Shown here: positions 6,839 to 12,087 of the stretch, piece after piece | Layout of the letters: each line of letters begins with the position of its first letter | Numbering within the stretch: the first letter of the stretch is position 1 | NCBI GenBank assembly: GCA_937924505.1 | Contig: CALDSR010000076.1 | Location: forward strand, 1-12,087 | Source: an uncultured Granulosicoccus sp. | GTDB taxonomy: Bacteria; Pseudomonadota; Gammaproteobacteria; Granulosicoccales; Granulosicoccaceae | Direction: 5' to 3' | Length of the DNA stretch: 12,087 bases | Translations under genes and position numbers: made by a program | The notes under the pieces: model-generated | Database searches by the model: none | What the model saw: only the letters and a program-made list of their open reading frames with translations | What the model was told of the DNA's origin: nothing

Positions 6839-7354
6839 GTGAAATCGAAAGCCGTAAAGAAAAAAGTAACACGTAAAACTGCTTCTTCCACTGCTCGGAA
6901 GACTGTTGGAAAAAAGTCATCTGCTGGAAAGGCCAGCGCTAAGCGCAAGCCGGCTGCTAAGAAAGCAGCGACCAAAAAGCCAGCGACTCGAAAGGCACCA
7001 GCCAAGCGCAAGCCTGCAGCTAAGAAAGCAGCGACCAGAAAGCCTGCAACTCGAAAGGCACCAGCCAAGCGTAAGCCGGCTGCTAAGAAAGCAGCGACCA
7101 GAAAGCCTGCGACTCGAAAGGCACCGGCCAAGCGCAAGCCTGCTGCGAAGAAGCCAGTACGTAAAACTACAGCCAAGCGCAAGCCCGCCGCGAAGAAGCC
7201 AGTACGTAAGACTGCAGCCAAGCGCAAGCCCGCTGCTAAGAAGCCAGTACGTAAGACTACAGCCAAGCGCAAGCCTGCTGCGAAGAAGCCAGTACGTAAA
7301 ACTGCGGCCAAGCGCAAGCCTGCAGCGAAGCGAACAACTCGCAAGCGTTCGTAA
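6839..7354 (+). CDS. Histone H1-like, Lys/Ala/Pro-rich repeat DNA-binding protein
   Basis: The GTG at 6839 is chosen because GAGGA (6827-6831) lies 7 nt upstream and the protein turns lysine-rich from this codon; a TTG at 6794 would add 15 residues unlike the rest. The 171 residues contain almost only K, R, A, P, T, S and V: a 34-residue head (MKSKAVKKKVTRKT...), three 21-residue repeats (KRKPAAKKAATRKPATRKAPA), four 15-residue repeats (KRKPAAKKPVRKTTA or KTAA) and the end KRKPAAKRTTRKRS. Such tails resemble eukaryotic H1 and bacterial AlgP/HC2-type proteins, which bind DNA without strict sequence preference and compact or regulate the nucleoid. No folded domain is expected. It stands alone, with an AT-rich leader upstream and a strong terminator downstream. 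AlgP-like is a resemblance in composition, not proof of orthology. Confidence 0.85.
   Translation: MKSKAVKKKVTRKTASSTARKTVGKKSSAGKASAKRKPAAKKAATKKPATRKAPAKRKPAAKKAATRKPATRKAPAKRKPAAKKAATRKPATRKAPAKRKPAAKKPVRKTTAKRKPAAKKPVRKTAAKRKPAAKKPVRKTTAKRKPAAKKPVRKTAAKRKPAAKRTTRKRS
6941..7129 (+). repeat. Three 63-bp tandem repeats in the H1-like gene
   Basis: Units at 6941-7003, 7004-7066 and 7067-7129 encode 21 residues each (KRKPAAKKAAT-K/R-KPATRKAPA) and are nearly identical in DNA, mostly with silent changes. This suggests recent expansion or gene conversion. Copy number can change in frame. Confidence 0.9.
7130..7309 (+). repeat. Four 45-bp tandem repeats in the H1-like gene
   Basis: Units at 7130-7174, 7175-7219, 7220-7264 and 7265-7309 encode 15 residues each (KRKPAAKKPVRKT then TA or AA). 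TA and AA alternate, so the four units also read as two 90-bp units. A shortened ninth KRKPAAK segment follows at 7310-7351. Confidence 0.9.
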
Positions 7355-7367
7355 ACCTACCCTTCCA

Positions 7368-7384
7368 CGCATCTAGTCGATGCG
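7368..7384 (+). repeat. Small inverted repeat after the H1-like gene
   Basis: CGCATC-TAGTC-GATGCG, a perfect 6-bp stem 13 bp after the TAA, with no T tract. It stands just before the main terminator and may stabilise the 3' end of the mRNA. Confidence 0.5.
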
Positions 7385-7394
7385 CTGATAGACA

Positions 7395-7434
7395 GCGGCC
7401 CGGTTTCAGAAATGGAACCGGGCCGCTTGCTTTT
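7395..7434 (+). terminator. Strong rho-independent terminator of the H1-like gene
   Basis: GCGGCCCGGTT (7395-7405) pairs perfectly with AACCGGGCCGC (7416-7426), an 11-bp GC-rich stem, followed by TTGCTTTT. The tract runs into the stop codon of the convergent helicase gene. On the minus strand the stem is not followed by T residues, so it works mainly for the plus strand. Confidence 0.9.
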
Positions 7435-9778
7435 AGACGTCCCAGAAAGTCGTGAGGTTTTGCTCAAGCTGAGCGACATCAGTCAGTCGGTTCACTTGCC
7501 AATGCTCGGGAAAGAGCTGCTGATAAAAGCGATCACGAAATCGATCATCGATTAGTACGACGACCCCTTTGTCTGATTCACCTCGAATGACCCTACCCGC
7601 TGTTTGCAAAACACGAGTAACACCCGGGTAGCGATACGTAAAATCGTAGCCGTCGAAACCTCGCTTCTCAAAGTGATCCTGGATTAAAGCTTGTTCTTCA
7701 TCAAACCCGGGAAGTCCGACACCAACAACGACAACGCCAATCAATTTATCGCCCGGATAATCGACACCCTCACCATATTTGCCACCCAAAATGGCAAAGC
7801 CAACCCGATGCCCAGGCGTACCCAGCTTAAGCAATTGTGCGTTCAATTCATCAGGATCTGTATCGTGTGATTGCAGCCATGTATCGATAGACGGGTAGCA
7901 GGAACTGAAGAGTTGGTGAATCTGATTCAGATAACTGAACGATGGAAAGAAAACCAGGTAATTTCCTTCCTTTGCTTTGATCACTGCATGAATCACACGC
8001 ACAAGATCGCGAGCCGAATTCTCTCGATGCCGATATCGCGTGTTTACCCATGGGACCACGCAATGAAACGCGTTCTCTGGATCATACGGAGAGTCAAGCC
8101 GCATCTCCATCGCCTCACTCGGCAATCCAAGAACATCACGATAAAAGCTGCTTGGCCGTAAGGTCGCGGAAAACATGATGACCGAGCGAAACCGCTTGTA
8201 TTGGCGCGACAACGGCCTTGACGCATCAAGACATTTCAAATTCAAATGAACCTGTTTTTTTCTACCCTGCTGGTATTGCCTCGTTACCGTTCGATGTTCA
8301 TCGCCAAACAACTCCCCGATAGCCACAACCCGGCATAAGGTGCGAAACATCTTCGATTGTGATTCGGTGATCGCTGGAGATTTACCGAAACCGTCAACAA
8401 TCGCTTCCACAGCCCTCGCAGAGGCGCGAATGATGCCCTTGGGTGCATCATCACTTACGTCTATCGTCTCGTTGGTTGGTGCCAGACGGAGCAGGTCTTT
8501 CTGGAGCTTTTCTAGTTGTCGGGCAATATCCATATGGCGAGGAGTCGACTCATCTATCTCTTCAACACAGGCCATTCGATCAAGATTGGCCGAGAACATT
8601 GAACGGGAGCGATCAAGAAGATTGTGAGCCTCGTCAATCAACAACACAGTATCGCTTCTGGATTCAGAAAAATGCGGAAGACAGACGAGCGGATCAAATA
8701 CATAGTTGTAATCCGCTATCACCACATGTATCCAAGGCAGCATCTGCAAGGCAAGCTCGAATGGGCATAACTGATGATTCCAGGCAACATCGTCTAGTGT
8801 TCCAGCGCTAATCACACCACACCCAATGAGTTCCTCCCGTGCATCGGGCAGACGGTCATAAAAGCCTATGGTCATCGGACAAATGCCAGCATCATCGCGT
8901 TCGCAACGCCCATTCGAACAAAAACACGTCGGTTGCTTGGATCGAATACTGATCGCAGAAATCGAAAGACCATGCTCTTCAAGTACACTGATAGTATCGA
9001 ACGCTGTTTGCCGACCCGAAACTTTTGCGGTTAGGTAAACCGCTTGCGCAATCTTGTTTTCTCCCAGCAACTTAACGATGGGGAAAAGTGCACTGATCGT
9101 TTTTCCAATGCCGGTAGGTGCTTCGCAAAGCAAAGGATATTTGTCACGTGCCGCCCGGTAAATCGCTGCGGACATATCACGCTGCCCGTCGCGAAACTCA
9201 CCAAAAGGGAAATCGAGTTCCGCTGCCGAGTCTTGCAACCGCCTGTTCCGCGATTCAATCAATCTAATCCAGCGAAGATATTTCTCGAGCGCTTGTTCCG
9301 CGAAGTTGATCAACTCGGATGCAGATAAATCCCGAGTCACACGCTCTTGAGTGTCTGATCGGAGATTTATGAAGGTTAATTCAAGCGTTACCAACACATC
9401 AATTTCAAGGTTCTGTTGACGCGCCAACAATGCGCCGTACAAACTAATCTGTGACCAGTGTTGCTCAATTTTCGCTGAATCTAGCTCCGCAATCGGTACA
9501 AGAGTTGATTTGATTTCAGTAACGATCAATTTATCAATATCGAGCAGATCAAGACGGCCACCCAGAGATATTTTTCGGCCATCGATGTCAAACATCTCCA
9601 TCAATCTGACTTCAGACTCAATGCCGGAATTGGTGGTCGCCGCCTTCTGCACACGCTGGTGGGCTCGCATGCCTTCCGTTGCGGTAGGCCCGACAACGCC
9701 TACGCCGCCGAGGTCACCTGATCGACAGGCAAAATCGGCGAGCGTCGTTACAGACAATTTAATCGGTTTGTCAGACAT
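7433..9778 (-). CDS. Fe-S XPD/DinG-type DNA helicase with N-terminal RecB/Cas4-like nuclease domain
   Basis: A 781-residue superfamily 2 helicase. Residues about 1-170 carry a PD-(D/E)XK nuclease pattern: H40 (GMRAHQRVQ), D77 (GGRLDLLD), E88-I-K90 (VTEIKST) and Q110...Y114 (QISLY), as in RecB/Cas4-like exonucleases. The helicase part has Walker A EAPTGIGKT (219-227), four likely [4Fe-4S] ligands C285, C292, C300 and C338 (the last in CPFELAL), VVIADYNYVFDP, Walker B IDEAH (381-385), MFSATL (535-540), GGKYGEGVDYPG (665-676) and motif VI QTAGRVIRG (725-733). All key residues are present, so both activities are plausible. XPD/DinG relatives unwind DNA 5' to 3'. The ATG overlaps the 3' end of the upstream FAN1-type gene by 8 bp with no clear ribosome binding site, which suggests translational coupling. 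I infer a joint role in crosslink or branched-DNA repair. It ends against the H1-like gene terminator. Confidence 0.92.
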   Translation of the reverse strand: MSDKPIKLSVTTLADFACRSGDLGGVGVVGPTATEGMRAHQRVQKAATTNSGIESEVRLMEMFDIDGRKISLGGRLDLLDIDKLIVTEIKSTLVPIAELDSAKIEQHWSQISLYGALLARQQNLEIDVLVTLELTFINLRSDTQERVTRDLSASELINFAEQALEKYLRWIRLIESRNRRLQDSAAELDFPFGEFRDGQRDMSAAIYRAARDKYPLLCEAPTGIGKTISALFPIVKLLGENKIAQAVYLTAKVSGRQTAFDTISVLEEHGLSISAISIRSKQPTCFCSNGRCERDDAGICPMTIGFYDRLPDAREELIGCGVISAGTLDDVAWNHQLCPFELALQMLPWIHVVIADYNYVFDPLVCLPHFSESRSDTVLLIDEAHNLLDRSRSMFSANLDRMACVEEIDESTPRHMDIARQLEKLQKDLLRLAPTNETIDVSDDAPKGIIRASARAVEAIVDGFGKSPAITESQSKMFRTLCRVVAIGELFGDEHRTVTRQYQQGRKKQVHLNLKCLDASRPLSRQYKRFRSVIMFSATLRPSSFYRDVLGLPSEAMEMRLDSPYDPENAFHCVVPWVNTRYRHRENSARDLVRVIHAVIKAKEGNYLVFFPSFSYLNQIHQLFSSCYPSIDTWLQSHDTDPDELNAQLLKLGTPGHRVGFAILGGKYGEGVDYPGDKLIGVVVVGVGLPGFDEEQALIQDHFEKRGFDGYDFTYRYPGVTRVLQTAGRVIRGESDKGVVVLIDDRFRDRFYQQLFPEHWQVNRLTDVAQLEQNLTTFWDV

Positions 9779-11432
9779 CCGATTTACTACTTATTGAGTC
9801 TCGCAAGGCCGTTGAACGCGTCCAACGAACATTTACAACTCGACAGGGAATGCGATGTTCTGCAAAGTAGCGCATCCAACGACGTTGGTTCTTTTGCAAG
9901 GCATCACCAGGACCCTTTATTTCGATCAATTCGTAGCTACCGCCTGCAGGAAACAGAATCAAATCCGGTAGTCCGGACGAATTTTCGCGCAAATCGGTAA
10001 GCAATCGAAGGAACATTGCTTTCCAGTGCTCTGCTGGTATTCGAAGTAGTGCTTTTGAAAGCAATTCTTCCGAGAGTTTGTGCCAACGAACCAACGGGTT
10101 TGCAATTCCCTGGCGAGAATCATAATTTTTCCTTACCATCGCCGCGAACCGTATCGGATCATCCAGAGCTCGCATTCGACAGTCGATGAGGTGTTGACGC
10201 TTTTCAAGAAATTCGAGATGGTAGAAATCGCTGGGGGCGCTTTGAAAAGGATTGAAAAACGCACCTGGCACATCGGCAAATATGATGTCCCAGATAAACA
10301 GCCCCAACGCACCATCGATGAGACTGTTTTCGACAAAAAAGCAGTCACCGAACTGTGAGAAAAATTGTGTTGCTGCGACCTCGACTCGGGTATCGCTTTC
10401 CTTCAACGCAAGCTTCGTGGTTTGCGGTTTGAAAGGCTTTACACGCTGTTTACGAGCAACACCGATTTTGCTCGAAAACTGCTGAGCGAACTGAAGCTCC
10501 GCCTCACCGCGAGGCGCGTCGATCATCTGAGACAACAGTAACCCTGCGCGTTCATGTTCCTCCAACTTGTACAGCAAACGTGCGGCTCGTTCGCGACCCG
10601 GCGGGTTGATCGACTCCTGGTAAAGTCTCAAAGCATCGAGATATTCACCCAATCGTTCGAGTTGTCGGGCAATGCGATTACGCAGTCGATCCAGCCGCCT
10701 GTCGAGATGGTGATCATTCGGCCATCGCTCTGGCAACTGATCAGACAGTTTCAACAAAGCAGACTTGTCATCGAAATCAATCAGCTCAGCGAGTGCATCA
10801 CACTCGAAGTATCGCAAGTGCGACTCCAGTTGCTCCCTGGATGTGAACGGCCGTAACTGATCATTGATGACATAGTCTTCATAGCGCAGTGTGCCAAGAT
10901 CGCGACGTACAAACTCGCTACTGTCCTGATAGAGATTGCCAAAGAAGCACAATCTGAACAGCGTGAAATGATGATGTCCATTTATTCTGATCCAGGAATC
11001 AGAACCCGCCAAGCGATCAATATAACCCTGACGGGTCTCGTCGCCTGCGGATTCAAGATGTTCAGTCAACTCAACTCGTGGCAAACTCGACAATTGATCA
11101 AGTTCAAGCCGTTTGATCAACTCCGGCTTGGTAAATGAGCGAAGTACGATCGATAGATCGTCACCGACGTCTACAGAACCCAGACCAGATGTCACCAAGT
11201 GAGCAGCAGCGGTTTCTATCGATTCGATCTCCGAATAAGACAGCCGGCTAAGTCGAAACAGCGACGCCTTGCGACCAAGCAGCCGAACATAAAGTTGCTG
11301 TGCAGATTTGGGCGAATCACGCAGTCGACGCAGCCAGTCCAACTCGGCTTCAACGAGTAACTCCCGGTAGGTCGATTCAACAAAATCCACCAGGAAGTTG
11401 AAATTGGCCAGATAGTAGTCGCTTGGCAACAT
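9771..11432 (-). CDS. fan1: FAN1-type VRR-NUC structure-specific nuclease
   Basis: The 553 residues match the length of the Pseudomonas FAN1. The C-terminal VRR-NUC domain carries D490 (GLPDLILF), E504-I-K506 (LIEIKGPGD) and Q516 (KNQRRWMRYF), the PD-(D/E)XK core corresponding to human FAN1 D960, E975 and K977. Before it, LFIWDIIFADVPGAFFNPFQSA is a FAN1 hallmark, and the helical N-terminal and middle regions (ELIKRL...LPRVELTEHL; SINPPGRERAARLLYKLEEHERAGLLL) fit the SAP/wing and TPR-like parts. FAN1 enzymes cut 5' flaps and DNA near interstrand crosslinks. There is no ubiquitin-binding zinc finger, as expected in bacteria. ATG 11432 has a short AAGG just upstream. It is the first gene of the operon, and its end overlaps the nuclease-helicase gene by 8 bp. 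The catalytic residues are intact. Confidence in the family is high; the exact in vivo substrate is inferred. Confidence 0.93.
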   Translation of the reverse strand: MLPSDYYLANFNFLVDFVESTYRELLVEAELDWLRRLRDSPKSAQQLYVRLLGRKASLFRLSRLSYSEIESIETAAAHLVTSGLGSVDVGDDLSIVLRSFTKPELIKRLELDQLSSLPRVELTEHLESAGDETRQGYIDRLAGSDSWIRINGHHHFTLFRLCFFGNLYQDSSEFVRRDLGTLRYEDYVINDQLRPFTSREQLESHLRYFECDALAELIDFDDKSALLKLSDQLPERWPNDHHLDRRLDRLRNRIARQLERLGEYLDALRLYQESINPPGRERAARLLYKLEEHERAGLLLSQMIDAPRGEAELQFAQQFSSKIGVARKQRVKPFKPQTTKLALKESDTRVEVAATQFFSQFGDCFFVENSLIDGALGLFIWDIIFADVPGAFFNPFQSAPSDFYHLEFLEKRQHLIDCRMRALDDPIRFAAMVRKNYDSRQGIANPLVRWHKLSEELLSKALLRIPAEHWKAMFLRLLTDLRENSSGLPDLILFPAGGSYELIEIKGPGDALQKNQRRWMRYFAEHRIPCRVVNVRWTRSTALRDSISSKSDV

Positions 11433-11467
11433 TCGCCTTGGTTCGGCAGGCTTTCGGGAAAGGCCCC

Positions 11468-11512
11468 ATTATGACCTCAGAACGGTGAAATCGACAGGTC
11501 TGATCTGTCGAT
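11468..11512 (-). promoter_or_regulatory. Possible promoter and dyad operator of the FAN1-helicase operon
   Basis: Minus-strand CATAAT (11468-11473) could be a -10 box, giving a leader of about 30 nt before the FAN1 ATG; no good -35 box is seen. Just upstream, ATCGACAG (11490-11497) and CTGTCGAT (11505-11512) form a perfect 8-bp dyad with a 7-bp centre, where an activator or repressor could bind. It is not a LexA box: the half-sites have the opposite order to CTGT-N8-ACAG. Confidence 0.35.
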
Positions 11513-11563
11513 CACGAACACAAAAGGAATCGACCCAGAGTATGCATTGGGAACTCACTCAGG

Positions 11564-11588
11564 AAAAAGCCCCGCTTTCCCAGCGGGG
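11564..11588 (-). terminator. Minus-strand terminator upstream of the FAN1 operon
   Basis: CCCCGCT (11570-11576) and AGCGGGG (11582-11588) form a perfect 7-bp stem with a 5-base loop. On the minus strand it is followed by CTTTTT. It lies between the divergent FAN1 and DUF3429 starts, where no minus-strand gene is seen upstream within the window. It may shield the repair operon from transcription entering from the right, end a short RNA, or act as an attenuator if the promoter is further upstream. Confidence 0.65.
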
Positions 11589-11659
11589 ATTGAATTGGAA
11601 CGACTGTGCACCGTCACGATCACCTACAATTCTCACTTTCCCTCAGACGGAGATGCCCG

Positions 11660-12087
11660 ATGGCGAAAACCCAACAGCGTATTCCAACGCCTGCTCTGGT
11701 ACTTGGACTAACGGGCCTTCTGCCGTTTCTCATCAGCGCATTTCTGACTTTTGGCGCTGATGTAAAATCCTCGGCAATGGGTCTGTTGTCACTCGGAACC
11801 TATGGCGCAGTGATCTTGAGTTTTCTTGGCGGCATTCGCTGGGGACTGATCGTAAACAACAAGGCCCAACTGCAGAAATGGAGTCCGCTGGCCTGGAGTG
11901 TGGTACCCAGCCTCATCGCCTGGCCTGCTTTGCTCCTGCCATCGCGCTATATGCTGTCAGTTCTCGCCGTCGGATTCGTGTTCCAGTACGCAATGGATAA
12001 CGAGGCCATCAAGGCGAAAAAAATGCCGCTCTGGTTTGGTCGCCTTCGATTGATCTTGACGACAGGCGCAGTCTTGTCGTTGCTCGC
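11660..12087 (+). CDS. DUF3429 family inner-membrane protein (3' end outside the window)
   Basis: The ATG at 11660 follows GGAG (11649-11652) at 7 nt spacing and opens a frame that runs off the window after 142 codons, so the protein is incomplete here. The start MAKTQQRIPTPALVLGLTG is followed by hydrophobic segments at about 12-31, 41-64, 77-93, 97-111 and 129-142, with YGAVILSFLGGIRWG (48-62), the characteristic sequence of DUF3429 proteins. The function of this family is not known to me; it is a multi-pass inner-membrane protein. TACAAT (11625-11630) could be its -10 box, without a clear -35. An out-of-frame ATG at 11653 lies too close to the Shine-Dalgarno sequence. The gene is divergent from the FAN1 operon. 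Confidence 0.85.
   Translation, partial: MAKTQQRIPTPALVLGLTGLLPFLISAFLTFGADVKSSAMGLLSLGTYGAVILSFLGGIRWGLIVNNKAQLQKWSPLAWSVVPSLIAWPALLLPSRYMLSVLAVGFVFQYAMDNEAIKAKKMPLWFGRLRLILTTGAVLSLL

Noticed and set aside
6790..7376. Four long open frames on both strands across the H1-like gene
   Set aside because: They result from the low-complexity repeats, which lack stop codons in several frames. Only the Lys/Ala/Pro frame has a good ribosome binding site and a known composition.
11490..11512. Possible LexA (SOS) box upstream of the FAN1 operon
   Set aside because: The dyad has ACAG before CTGT, the reverse of the gammaproteobacterial CTGT-N8-ACAG pattern, and its centre is 7 bp.
11485..11760. A 91-codon frame overlapping the start of the DUF3429 gene
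   Set aside because: It crosses the intergenic hairpins and overlaps, in another frame, the well-supported DUF3429 start; the product has no recognisable features.

Overview
The window looks like a chromosomal segment of a free-living gammaproteobacterium of medium GC content. The pointers are a CsrA almost identical in its core to the enterobacterial protein, a lysine/alanine-rich histone H1-like protein of the AlgP type, a bacterial FAN1 nuclease of the Pseudomonas type, a DUF3429 membrane protein and a type IV pilin-like domain. The genus cannot be fixed from the sequence. I see no insertion sequence, phage gene, CRISPR array, rRNA or tRNA.

Layout. (1) 1-867 (+): the 3' part of a gene for an exported protein, with a Pro-Thr-Glu linker and a CBM9-like sugar-binding domain; it converges on the next gene. 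(2) 889-2688 (-): a membrane-anchored protein that joins a degenerate type IV pilin-like domain to ankyrin repeats. (3) 2918-5845 (+): a PreP/M16C zinc peptidase with all expected catalytic residues, divergent from the ankyrin gene and followed by a terminator. (4) 5999-6211 (-): csrA, with a terminator-like hairpin in its leader that shows GGAGG in the loop, and another stem-loop across its stop codon. (5) About 6280-6838: an AT-rich stretch without a convincing gene. (6) 6839-7354 (+): a histone H1-like protein built from 63-bp and then 45-bp tandem repeats, closed by a strong terminator. (7) 11432 down to 7433 (-): a two-gene DNA-repair operon, FAN1-type VRR-NUC nuclease then an Fe-S XPD/DinG-type helicase with its own RecB/Cas4-like nuclease domain; the genes overlap by 8 bp. 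(8) 11660 to the window end (+): a DUF3429 inner-membrane protein, cut by the window edge, divergent from the repair operon.

How the genes work together. Only the nuclease-helicase pair forms a clear functional unit, probably for processing crosslinked or branched DNA. The other genes are single transcription units: peptide degradation (PreP), post-transcriptional regulation (CsrA), nucleoid or DNA binding (H1-like protein) and surface or envelope functions (CBM9 and pilin-ankyrin proteins). The least ordinary items are the pilin-ankyrin fusion, the possible CsrA-responsive attenuator in the csrA leader, and the nuclease/nuclease-helicase operon with a dyad and an unexplained reverse-strand terminator upstream.
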